Shown here piece after piece: positions 35,861 through 47,119 of a stretch of 64,000 nucleotides of DNA. Numbering within the stretch: the first letter of the stretch is position 1; each line of letters opens with the position of its first letter. The stretch comes from Pseudoscleropodium purum (lineage: Eukaryota > Streptophyta > Bryopsida > Hypnales > Brachytheciaceae). The notes beneath the pieces are model-generated. The model saw only the letters and a list, made by a program, of their open reading frames with translations, ran no database searches and was not told where the DNA came from. The stretch lies in the NCBI GenBank assembly GCA_963969395.1, contig OZ017800.1, positions 13,176,479 through 13,240,478 on the forward strand, written 5' to 3'. The position numbers and the translations under genes were made by a program.

Positions 35861-38800
35861 AACCGTGGGACCTTACCATTCCAGTTCGGACAAAACGTGC
35901 CGAATGCAATCTATTTTCTAATAATAAAATTTCGCATTAGTCATAATTTTGATCATTCAAAAATTTCTATTCAATTTCTTACAATTGGATAACTAGATTT
36001 TCAAAAAACAAAGGTTTATTGAGATCAGGGATTTTTTTTGGCTTTCTGGTGTCAGATTGCACCAGAAAAAAATAGTTTGGCAAAAAAATGGCAACAAACC
36101 TTGAAGTTTTTTTTGCCAGAAAAACTTCGAATTAAAAAAAAATCTTGGATGAAATCTTCAATTGTGGATGAAAATAGAAATATGGACATGTGATATGTGC
36201 GAATGTGATGAATGCTGAAATTTGGAGCATCACTGTAACATTTTATATCGCCACTTTGGCACTTCACAAAAAATGAAAAAAAAGCCCTGATTGAGATATA
36301 ATTTAATCTATCTGAAACTGATAAGGTACTCTGGTTATTGGACTATGATAGGTGGTGTATGTCGGTTTGAACAACTCAGTCACGAAAATGATTTGTTGCA
36401 GTCATGGACATGGATGCAGAGTTTGGTTGGGTGTCAAGTTCGAATTAGCAGAAGGGCTGTCAACATTCTCGGTCTGTTTCTCATCTCGTGGTTTGTGGCT
36501 TGGACTCTAACAAGGTTTCGCACTTCTCCCTCGATCTCTACGGAAAGCGTGCCCCGTCGAGCGTTTGTGTTGGAACTATTTCGGTATTCACAAGCTCGCA
36601 ACAGGAGCGTTACTGCTTTGGCTTCAGTGCAGCGGAGAAGACAACGGGGTCTTCTGGAGACCAGAGTCTCGACACCGCAGGAAATATTCGATGAAGAGGA
36701 GCAGGAGGAGCAACTTTTGGACGGACAAGTCGTCGGTGACGATCTTCCTCAAGAATTTGATTCGTTCAAGAAAAGGAGTGGGCGCCATGAATCGATGGAA
36801 AATCCGCTGGAGGCTTCATCATCGACCCGTGCAGCTCTAAGGGAACGTAAATGGCCTGTGGTCGGTGGAGAGCGAGAGTCTGATCGTATTCTGTAGGTTA
36901 CCTGCCATGCATTTTGGTTCCAGACGTCTAGCTGGCATTTGATATGTACACGACATATGAAAATTTCAACCCTCATGTGGGCATAGTTTAGTGCTTCTTT
37001 GCTTTTTGTTTCTTCCAATATGGAAGGACAGAAGTAGAGAAGGATACGAGAGTTGGAACACGAATAGAAAAGGGACATGCCAAATATTTGTTTCCCGTTG
37101 AATCCACTCTTAAGGATAGAAAGATTCATTTCAATTGCCTGCCATTTGAGGATTGCCAAACTCAACAATTAGCATATTGTCTAGCTTCCTGCGAGCTTCA
37201 TTTAGAGTTTTCTTACGCCTGAGTGTAATAGGTTCCTATGCCCGAGTATAATGTTTGTGATGGTTGTTTAATGCAGACAACCGTTATTGGCTGAAGTACC
37301 GATCGGCTACTTGGGATCATTGCGTGATTATCGCTTGATACCTGACACTGCGTCTGGCCTCACATGGGTCAATTGTGAAGGTAGTGAGCTGGTGGTAAGT
37401 GTGCTCTCTTTTTGAGCCTCTGGCATCTTGATTGATTCTAACCTTTCAATGTATTTGTCTTCATTCACGTGAACGTGAGTTTAATGATGTAATGATCCTT
37501 TACCATCATGCATCATGCTGGTCATTTTGTGAGGCAGTCGACTAGATTGCATACTACCAGATTGGTAGAATGAAGTTAGAATAACGTAATGTTCGTCGTC
37601 TGAATGCAGGGAGATACTGGGCCGTTCTATCCTTCAGAAAACAGTTTCTTGAACTGTGAAGGTGACCGGAGCCTTTGCAAGGACTTTCAAGAAGGTAGTG
37701 AGTACCCCTGCGATAAAAAGAACAAATTCAGATGCTTCTTCAAGCAGAAATATACAGACGGCTCTGAATCACGAGGCTCTGTAATCAAGGCAGATATCAG
37801 GTTCGACCTGAGCGATGCGCCAAGAGTGCTAACTTCTATGGCATTTGGGTAATTTGTTTTCTTGCATAGGCTTTTCTCTGCACCTAGACGGATGATGCAC
37901 AATTGTTATCACCGAAGCGGAATTTCACTTTCGAAAATTATCTTAAGAACATATATTTTTGTTGCATCGGTAGAAGATGAAACAGATGAATTTTGGCAGA
38001 TGTGCTGTCGCGGGGAAAGGTTCAAACCTTGAGGTGGAGGACGAAAACAGAGTTGACACTATGGACGAACCAACTTCAGATGGTTCATCAGATGGGATTC
38101 TGGGCTTAAGTCCTCATCCTTCTAGTTGGCTTCGCCAATTGCATTTGAAGGGACTCGTCTCAGAGTACGTGATTACAGTATGCTTGGAACCAGCACGCCC
38201 AGTACATGACTCTCGTTTACGATTTTCCGAGCGCGCCGGTTTTATTTCCTTCGGAGACTTATACGCAACGCAATCTGCCAGCACAATTTGGACCACCTCT
38301 GTCGTACACAATCCTACTAATGATGCGATGTATGTTCTCTACCCTCAAGAGCTGTGTCTAACTGTATCGCATGTTCTCTTAATTGGTTGTTTATGCCACG
38401 TAATTTTTCTTCAATATAATCAATTTTCAGAGCGACAATTGTTGCTCATTTTTCGAATATTTTTCGAATCAAAGCATCTCTTGGCAGAGACAGATGCACT
38501 GAACCCATTGATTAGGCTGGACCTTGACGCTCCAGGGAGAAGTTTTGCAACTTACTTGCGTCCTCTGCACAGCGACAGGGAAAGCTCCGCAAGGCACGTG
38601 GCGGAGCTGGTGGGAATCAATTATCGAGGTAAGGATATTGATTTGAGGTCGAGAACAGGAAAACATGGTAATGTGGTAGTGCGAGGGGTGCGAATGGGTT
38701 TTGATACCGGCGCTGGCCTCACTTACTTGCATCCAACACTTTTCCGGAAGATTGATTCCGTTGTGAGTTCTGCCTTTACCTTATAATCTTTAATATTCCA

Positions 38801-40724
38801 CTTGGGTTGTCAGAGTTTCTGCTAGTCGATTACCAACTATATATATTGGCATTTGGTATCACAACGACGACTGTCTGCACATTTGAAGGGAGTTATGATG
38901 ACGCAACAAGTTATAGTTCGTTCCTCTCCATGCTGAATGACAAAGCGTTTTTGGATTAATGTTCTTTAAATGTGTAGGGTACAGCTCAAAGAGGATGCTA
39001 GAAGAATGGAATTCCAAAAAATCCGAGATGATCGTACTCGCAACACGTTTAAACGATCATGTTGGCGGGACGTCGGGGACAGGTCAGTTCAGAAAAATGG
39101 AAATCATCAGTGCAGCTGCATAAATGAAATCCCCCCAAAACGATCTTAACATTTCCAGGCCGTGCCTGATACAGTTTGTCACCTCTTTGCATGGCTGATT
39201 TTAAGAGCTTAATGATCCTATTGACTCCATTTTAGGACTTTGTCCTTATGGATTTGTGATAATTGCCTTGCACCTGCAGAAGGAAATCCTTGGTGAGTGA
39301 ATTTGGAGATCTTATTATGAAGTTTTCGTCTCTTGCTGCCGACGGTTCCACATCTAACTTCGTCATAAAGCCAGAGTATTACCTCACTTCCGGGGTGCGT
39401 ACATAGCCGAATTATTACTTTAAGATTCCATGCACAATGATACATTCAGGTAATGAACGCATATCTCATTGACTTGCCGCATGGATTATTTTTTGACGTT
39501 TACTCTTCCTTTTTGATTTTTTCACCCTTAACCCCTAAACGCCCAAGGCACACTACTTTGGTGCTGGCTAAATTCTGAAGTTAAATAAAATCTTACCAAA
39601 ATACTATTTTTGGTATTTTATTGTTTAGTCCTAAATCCTTCAAAGTCTAGTTTAAGCATCAAGAATCCAATATTGAAAAAAATTATTTATGATTTTTCTA
39701 TTGAAGATTTTGTGAATGGGTGTCCATTGCAAATCTTGATTATTTTGAGCTTAAGGCTCTTGGAGATGGGCCTCAAATGCAATAGATTGTGAAGTAAAAA
39801 TCACATTGAAAATTCATTTAAAAAAACTAAATGAGAGTAGATTTTGAGAAGGTGTATTTCATATGGTTATGCATGTTATGTCCTTTAAACTTCATATTTT
39901 TTTCATGACCTCAATTTTAAAATTGACATGTAAAATGAGGATTGAAAGACTTCAAATCACTTTCACACTTTTAATTCCCTTTATACTAAATATTATAATC
40001 TTTCAATCCATAATTGACATTATTGAAGTTTTTTTTAGAACACAATTAGTTTGAACTCAAATGTTTACAATTTTTTTTAAATTGATAAAACTTATCAAAA
40101 CTTGGGATTTTTGTTTAGCTTTGAGCAAATTCCAAGAAGCTCACAAAACGCTAGTAGGTATTGTGGCACTTGAGGGAACCCATTGAACCTGAATTATACT
40201 ATTGATTATCACACTTGAAACAACCTATTGAATCATACTCTGCAGGGTCTCAGAATAACCAGAACGTGTTTCAACATGCGCAAGATTGAACTCAATGACG
40301 GTGCATGTATCCTTGGAGGTAACTTACTGGGTTTTCAATCCGATGCTAACGATTGTTTCCATCTGCAGGTTTTATCTTATTTCAAAATATTTTATGGTAG
40401 TAAACCCATTCCCGTGGCATTCAATTTTTTTCAAAATAAAATTATTGGAAATTTATAGGTTTATGCAATGAGTGGGTTATGCATTCTAAAACATCTGATA
40501 AATGTTGATAAGTTAGATGTTTACTATTTCTAGCTTTGGTATGTACAGTAGAATGATATCTGACCATGAAATGAGAGTTAGGTGCCAATCATATTGTGTT
40601 CCTTGGGTGTGATTAACTTACAGGGGAGGCTATGAGAGGACACCTGCTCATCTTCAGTGAGCAGTCTAGACGAATAGGATGGAGTTCAGTGACGTCATGT
40701 GATAATTTACAGACCACAAGTTAA
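35752..40724 (+). CDS. Membrane-anchored A1-type aspartyl protease (10 coding exons, 640 aa)
   Basis: The modelled exons are 35752-35817, 36402-36892, 37277-37394, 37610-37848, 38000-38329, 38516-38762, 38985-39082, 39280-39394, 40246-40368 and 40629-40724. They total 1923 nt with all phases consistent. Residues 41-58 form a hydrophobic segment after RISRR, fitting a type II signal anchor. The first catalytic motif is DTASGLTWVNC (Asp209), then come DGILGLSPHP and GFISFGD. The second catalytic motif is FDTGAGLTYLHP (Asp478). The C-terminal parts CILGGNLLG and LLIFSEQSRRIGW match the ILG and R-IGW landmarks of plant pepsin-like proteases. Both Asp are present, but the usual DTGS/DSGT contexts read DTAS and DTGA. 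Activity is plausible but unproven; the enzyme would cut proteins in the secretory path or at the cell surface. Two boundaries are weaker: the donor GTAGGT at 36,893 and the intron 38,330-38,515, which could also be read through. Confidence 0.88.
36025..36290. mobile_element. 266-bp MITE with TTGAGA target duplication in protease intron 1
   Basis: TCAGGGATTTTTTTTGGC at the left faces AAAAAAAAGCCCTGA at the right, and both flanks carry TTGAGA (36,019-36,024 and 36,291-36,296). That gives a precise 6-bp target-site duplication. The element lies in the intron between the first two coding exons (35,818-36,401). The intact duplication suggests a fairly recent insertion. A longer, interrupted relative is at 26.1-27.7 kb. 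Confidence 0.85.
39528..40245. mobile_element. Possible TTAA/CCCCTAAAC element remnant in protease intron
   Basis: TTAACCCCTAAACGCCCAAG lies in the 851-bp intron 39,395-40,245, far longer than the neighbouring introns and much more AT-rich. No matching right terminus was found before the acceptor, so the end given is only the intron limit. It is probably a truncated or diverged relative of the TTAA family. Confidence 0.4.
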
Positions 40725-40923
40725 TTGGATTAGTTAATGGCAATCAAAGAGGTGATAGTCATAAAATTTATGCAAGTTAGTGCCTTACAAGCCATAGGGT
40801 GGCCCTGTATGTATGGACTTCCAAATTATTTTTGATAAACTATTTTCAATGACCTTGTTCTTGATCATCATGTCTGGACATAAGGTAATGCTTATGCATG
40901 GACATGGAATTAGTAAATAACAA

Positions 40924-41855
40924 TTAACCCCTAAAGTTCCTTGGCTATGTTTTCACCAAAAATGCTCCCAAACTGCCATTTCTAGTACAAGTACCAAATT
41001 TTAGAAAAGGAACATTTTTGGACACATGTAATTGTGTAGGATCTTGTAATACACTAGTTTGAAAAGATGTGGAAAAAATTTCAGAAGTTTCCACCGTGTA
41101 GATTGCAAAATATTAGCATTTGAAAAGACAAAAATCACTTTTTTGTCCTTGCAAAAAATTAGGGAGCTACACTTCACAAGGTCACACTTGTAAGAAACAT
41201 GTTCAAAATGGTGGTGCTTCTTTGGATCCATTCTTCAAGGCATGGTGGCTACATGCTTAAAAATTTTTAGATCATTTGAAATTGTAAAACATATAGGAAA
41301 AAAATATTGAATAGAAAAATGTAGAGTGTGATTCAAAATACTAAATTGTTAACAATTTATTTATGGAATTGAAAAATACCAATCCAATGGTTATTATGTT
41401 GTAATAAAAAAATCTTTACCTAATGTTTTTATTTTTCCCAAGAATATTGAAAATTGAATTCAATAAAAGACTTCAATGTTCATTTGGGAGTAGAGAATTC
41501 ATAACTTTCTGCAATTTAAAACACCTTGTAATTTTTGACTCATTGATCAAAATGGAATGATTCAAAGCTTTATATATATATAAAATCTAGAAAATCAATT
41601 TCAAATTTGGGTTTTTGAAAAAAAAATGATTTTTCATATTTGCTCGACTACCTAAATTGAGAAACAAACTACATATTAGGCCATAATTTTTTACTCATAT
41701 TTCCAAATGTCTTGGAATTTAGTTTTTATGAAAGTTATTCTTTGTCTGTACATTTAATTAAAATCTGGGCAAGAAATATAAAAATCTCTAGTTACACACA
41801 TCTACACAAAATTTCTATGTTGTCAAAAGACACAATTGGATCCTTTAGGGATTAA
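40924..41855 (-). mobile_element. TTAA/CCCCTAAA element, copy I (inverted)
   Basis: The left end is TTAACCCCTAAAGTTCC and the right end GATCCTTTAGGGATTAA, 932 bp including both perfect TTAA. In reverse complement the interior matches copies B, E and F, for example TTAACAATTTATTTATGGAA and CATTTTGATCAATGAGTC on the complementary strand. It lies about 200 bp beyond the protease stop codon and may affect its 3' end. Confidence 0.88.
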
Positions 41856-43425
41856 ATTGAATTCTTTATCAAATTGTAAGTGCAATCAAGGGCTAGTATT
41901 GTGGGTTTTTATCCTCCTTCTCTAGTCCATTGAGATTGTGCCACTTGCACTTCAAAGTTCAAATTCTTACATTACAATTATATTTATTTTTATGGCTTCC
42001 TATATTCTATTCTTTTGCATTTTATATTCTTTATATTCTATTCCAATACATGTTTTGAACACTATAAAAGTGACTTAAGGCTCTAATAAAGGCAATACAT
42101 TTTTGGCAAAAATCTACACTAGTTGCTTTTAGAAAAGAGTTAGACATGACTTAACTACACCTAAAATTGACCAAATACGTAATTTAGCATGGTTCCTATT
42201 ATTATATTGAAAAAAAATCTTTTAGGATCTTCTTGGTTTGAAAAAATTATTGTCGGATCTAGTGATTTGAAAAGGTTTCCAAATTCTTTTAGACTGCATT
42301 TTTTGAACATTTCATGAATAAATTATTAATTTTCATAGTATTGAAAATAGGTGTTTGTAAAATCAACTCAAATTCTTATGAATAGTTGTAGAGTAGATTT
42401 CCAATAAGAATTTTTAGGATTTGGTTTTAGGTGCACTTTCTTTTGGTGTAGTTTCCTTATGTCATGAAGCCATATGGTCATTATGGAGAAATTTACATGG
42501 GAACTAATTTGGTAGGACAATTGAAACTCATAGGAACTATGAAGAGATTTAGGATTTGCTCTTGTCATCTTGGATGACACATGTCTTGCACACAAACTTC
42601 AAATTATCAATGTCTACAAAAATGCATGTGCTATGGATTTTGACAATGTATCCAAAAGAGGCAAATTTTCCTAGTTTTCCAATTAACCACACCCTCTTAA
42701 TTTTGTAAAATCCAAGGTCGTTGATCTTTATTACCCCCCCTTATAATGCCATTGATCTTCAAAAAAAACCTTGGAATACAATATGGGATATAGGATACGA
42801 ATTTAGACTACGGATAATATATTGGTATGGATATAGAGTAAGGATATTATAGTAGTACAGATAAGGATACAATTTACAAATACAAATTTCGGATATAGAT
42901 ACAGAATTGAGATATAGATATGGATATAGCATTGATTATATATCCCATCACACTAAATGCCGCACTAAAATTACAAATAGAGTTGGGATGGAGGAAAGGT
43001 AATGAAATGAATTCAATTCAATTTAAAGTAATTTTTTTGAGGGGGTGGGATGGAGGGTAAATTGATTTTTTTTAAATTGAGCACATTATGACACTTTGTC
43101 ACAATGTGAAATACTGAAATGTGCTCAAAAGAGGCAGTTTCTATCTTACATCACTATTAAAAAGCAATGTTTTTTTTAAAATATGAATTTTGTATGCTCA
43201 TGTCTTGAGTGATGTCAAACTCCATCATTTTCGACATTTAAATTTTTGCGTTGCTAGAGACATGCCAAAAACATCAAAAATCTTGGCAGACATCCACACG
43301 TCGAATGGCTAATGTCCAAAAAACCATTGGTCAATGGGATTCTAAAAATTTGCCATGTGGCTGCCACCTAAGTGTCATCCAGCCATATATGATTTATTTT
43401 CATCCATCTTCATCCATGACGTGGC
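41856..43425. other. AT-rich interval with a GGATATAG-rich patch
   Basis: No gene was recognised. At 42,770-42,945 short units close to GGATATAG or GATATGGATATAG recur in a degenerate array. The rest is featureless AT-rich sequence. Confidence 0.5.
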
Positions 43426-43428
43426 ATT

Positions 43429-43497
43429 TGACATGGAAGTGGGAAAAGATGACATGGCATCTAGTAAGGTTGACATGGCTTGCCATGTCAACATAGT
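43429..43497 (+). repeat. CATG-rich element end with perfect 11-bp palindrome, copy 1
   Basis: GACGTGGCATTTGACATGG, GATGACATGGCATC and the palindrome GTTGACATGGC-TT-GCCATGTCAAC (43,469-43,492) form a block. The block recurs inverted at 47,033-47,115. This arrangement fits the terminal part of a DNA element, but the other end was not located. Confidence 0.55.
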
Positions 43498-43583
43498 TTT
43501 TTTGTTGTATGAGTCTTTTTATACTATTTTTTGAGACATCAACATCAACATGCAATCGTCTTCCAAAATGTCTTTTCAAACAT

Positions 43584-43832
43584 CATTAGAGGATTTTCTA
43601 GAGTCAGAGAGGGATGTGAGTTCCCAACCATTCTTTGACCCTACAAACTAGCCAAAATTTGCTACAACTGCCACATCATTTTCCAAAAAAATCTGACTTT
43701 GTTTTTCATTTTGAAGAAATTAATTTTTTTTTCAAATTTTTTTTGACAATGTGGTGTTTGCTTCACTGCAAGGAAACTACAAGGGCTAGCTACTTGAAAT
43801 GGCCCTCTTAGACCCTAGAAAATCCTCTAATG
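43584..43832. mobile_element. 249-bp MITE with CATTAGAGGATTTTCTAG termini
   Basis: CATTAGAGGATTTTCTAGAG faces CCTAGAAAATCCTCTAATG at the other end, an inverted repeat of about 18 bases with similarity continuing to 30. The body is non-coding. The terminal sequence is shared in form with elements at 49,659-49,941 and 50,275-50,536. Confidence 0.8.
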
Positions 43833-43849
43833 CAACATAGATATCCAAA

Positions 43850-44690
43850 CATTGTTTAGGATGTCCTTTGAGAAGGCAACTTCATTTAGTAGATGTTTTT
43901 GTAGATGTTAACTTTAACATTTACACATTTTGCAACATCATATCCGATGTCCACATATCATCATGCACACCTCTTTGAATGTCTAGAACAATATAGCCTA
44001 TGTACAAAATGATGTCACATTTGACATCCATGTATTAAGAAAAATAGACCATTGTGCAACATGACATCTATGAAATCAATCACATATCTTACATAATGTA
44101 TACATCCATATCACAATGTCCATTACATACATAATATTTTATATAACATATCATACATAATATTCTATACATCATACTACATATACCATACATACATCAT
44201 ACTCAATACATAATATATACATACATGAATGACTATATATATTACATGCATACATCATACAAATATAGTATACCATATATAATACACAATATTTTAATAA
44301 TTATAGCAAAGTAATAACTTTAAAAGAAACTCAATGTAATTATTTAGAGTTGGGAAGACAAGGTATTTATACAAGAAAGGTGATGGGAAGAATGACAAAT
44401 GATATGGGATATTTTGAACGCATGAATGTTATTATCCTACAATTTGAGACTGCATTTAGATATAGTAGATTGACTTTTTTAGAAAACTTTAAATTAAAGA
44501 AAGTTGGAAAAACAAATAAACTTTCATTTCCAAAAATTTGATTGAGATTTCAAGTTTTAAATCAAAAATCATCGACAAATTTTCAAAAGAGTGGATTAAA
44601 TGTTTATTGAATTGTTTGTTTTTATTGTCTAAGTGTCTTTGAAAACATTATAACCAAGTGGCAATGTTATAGAGAACATGCCTTTCTTTA
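43850..44690. other. Low-complexity CATACAT-rich interval
   Basis: From about 44,080 to 44,300 the sequence is mostly CATA, TACA and ATAT steps without a fixed period. I see no gene or element boundary on either side. Confidence 0.5.
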
Positions 44691-44693
44691 TAG

Positions 44694-45089
44694 TAGCCAA
44701 CCCATTTTTGACCACTCCCTCCCCATTCTTGTGATATAGACTATTCTCTTTTTGATCAGCAAAAGATTAGCAATGATTAATTATGGTACAGTTGCCAATG
44801 CAATGGTGGCGTATTACTATTGGTTATAAGACTCACAATATTGCAACCAACCCTTGGTTGATTTTGCAATGAGCCTATGGTCAGAAATAGGAAGGTCTAT
44901 ATCACCATTAGAGGTAAAAAAAAATCTTTCACTAAAAAATTCATAGTAATTATGTTTTGTGTAATAAAATTATGGAAAATTACAAAATCCTTCCAAACTC
45001 TATTTCTATATATGAGAAAAATTACGAATTCAAAAAACCCACACTCCAAATATGCATAATTGCTTAAGTGGTTGGAAATAGGTTGGCTA
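44694..45089. mobile_element. MITE with TAGCCAACCCATTT termini, copy 2
   Basis: TAGCCAACCCATTTTTGACC at the left and GTGGTTGGAAATAGGTTGGC at the right repeat the ends of the copy at 30,151-30,593, and the two bodies share patches. The two copies define the family limits. No coding frame is supported inside. Confidence 0.68.
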
Positions 45090-47030
45090 TCCTATTACAT
45101 TACAATATATGATATTGTAATGGACATCTTGGTGTTGTTTACAACATTCACATTTGAGACATTTGTATTTATGAAGTTATATGTAATATGATTTCAAATG
45201 TTGTATGTTGAAACAAGGTGTGGAAATGTCTTCTAATTATTAAACATTATCATGAGACAAGTAGAGCTCTTACTTCTACTTAATGCACTAATTCATGTTC
45301 TTTTGCAGTCTCTTTTTGTGGCTCAAGGAGGTCACTTTGTAAAAAGCAAAAAACTATGTGAGTTAAAGTGTAGGATGTATTTTAGTCTTTGAAAGAAAAT
45401 TTTACAAAAGATTTGGATCTATTTTAGCTTGAATTTAATTCTTGAAACATCAATATATAAAATAAGGTATTTGAATATCTTTTGATTTAAAAAAATAGAT
45501 ATTTAAATATAGAGTGAATAAAATCAAAGAAGAAAAAAATTAATTTTAGGATGAGTAGAATCCTTAGTCCTTCTAATAGAGAAATGAAAAATAATATATT
45601 TTAAACCATTTAAGATTTTGAATATTGTAGCTAGATGCATTGAATTTCAGACACTTTTCTATCAAGATAGAAACCAACAAAATAAAATGGATTAAAGTAG
45701 AAATTAACTATAACATTATATTTTCAATTGAAGTAGGGATATTTGGTCAAAAATAGAAAAATCGTTCAATGGTGGAATTAGAAGATTATAGTATGTATTT
45801 CAATCAGATTGTGTACAATCAATCAAAAATAAGATTTTCGAGGATGTGTGACTTTAGAATTAAATAGAAATTTGGTTAAATTTTATCAAATGAAAGTAAA
45901 GAGATTTAGCAATGTTTGATGTATTACATTTCTATTGCAAACATAATTTAAACAAAATAATAAACATTTTAATATAAAAAAAATAGCATACTTAGTGAGT
46001 TAATTATATTTGTAAATATTTATTGTGTTTTCAAATATGTGCAATATTTTTGTGTTTTGTTCACAAGTATTTTGATAGTTAGAGAAGTCTAGATTGATTT
46101 TTAGATTATTGAACAACTTGTAATAAACTAGAGTGTTTACAAGTTAGGAGTTCATAGTAACAAATTTCATAATTTTAGGGCCTATTAAATGTAAGATGAC
46201 TTTGAGACACCAACATCTTTAAATTAAATATTTAGTGAGTGTATTATGAAATGTTAATTAGATAATAATGTGATGAGAACTTGAACAATAGAAAACAATG
46301 CATTGAAGGAAAGTCCAAAAGGCACAATGTGAAATTATTTTTATTAAAGAATGAGAATTGTATTAAAAATGTGCATTTCATGGGTGAAAATACTATCTAC
46401 AAGCTAGGCTTATCCTTTCACATGCTACACTTTCATTGGCCAAATCTTCCCAAACTATTGATTTTTGTCCAAGTACCCAATGACCAATCACCTATATTTT
46501 GGTAATTAAAATTTTTTTTTAAGGGAAGTGAGCTTCCTGAGTTCAATAGCTATTTGGAACATTTTGAACAAAAACGTGCACCTAGCTATTATAAAAATGG
46601 GCAAATCTTTTAAAGACCATACTTAGAGGAAATCACAGAGGTTGAAATCTAATATAGTTGTAGATGGTGAAGTCAATATGGTAGTACCTAATGTTTTTGC
46701 TTCTCGTTGTTGTAAAAAGATGCTTTTAGTTCCTCGTTTAGGCTATGCACTCTTGAATAGAGCACTTAAGCACACTATGGAAAAGGAAACATTTGAATGC
46801 AAAGGTGTTTGACTTTTTGTCAAATTGACGTCCCTCAAAGCATTTATAGATCACTAAAAACTTCTCCTGAAATGTTATGTTGTATATAATCAAGTCTTCA
46901 AAAACATTGTAACATTGGAGTAGATGTCTAGGAAAACGTTGCAACATCCATTTAAACATCTCAAAAAACATTTGCATGTCCCTATAGACATTTTTGAAAC
47001 AACCATAGAAACGCAATGAAGCACACCCTC
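45090..47030. other. AT-rich interval without recognisable genes
   Basis: Short frames such as 46,281-46,505 and 46,738-47,016 have no domain. From about 46,850 repeated ACATTT and AACAT steps resemble the region near 43.5-43.9 kb, so old element sequence is likely. Confidence 0.45.
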
Positions 47031-47032
47031 TA

Positions 47033-47115
47033 TGTTGACGTGGCTTGCCATGTCAGTAGAATTCACCACCACATCAGTCAATTTCCACATGGCCAGCCAT
47101 GTCATTTGCCACGTC
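47033..47115 (-). repeat. CATG-rich element end, copy 2 (inverted)
   Basis: In reverse complement this reads AATGACGTGGCAAATGACATGG and then CTGACATGGC-AA-GCCACGTCAAC, ending AACATAG, matching 43,429-43,497 in order and spacing. The two copies face opposite ways about 3.5 kb apart. Confidence 0.55.
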
Positions 47116-47119
47116 ATTG

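Noticed and set aside
36488..36840. Alternative plus-strand frames within the second protease exon
   Set aside because: Only the frame with the membrane segment joins both neighbouring exons in phase. The others end inside the exon.
12251..41855. CCCTAAA at element ends as telomere-like repeats
   Set aside because: The plant telomere unit CCCTAAA appears only once at each end and never in tandem. It is explained by the terminal inverted repeats.
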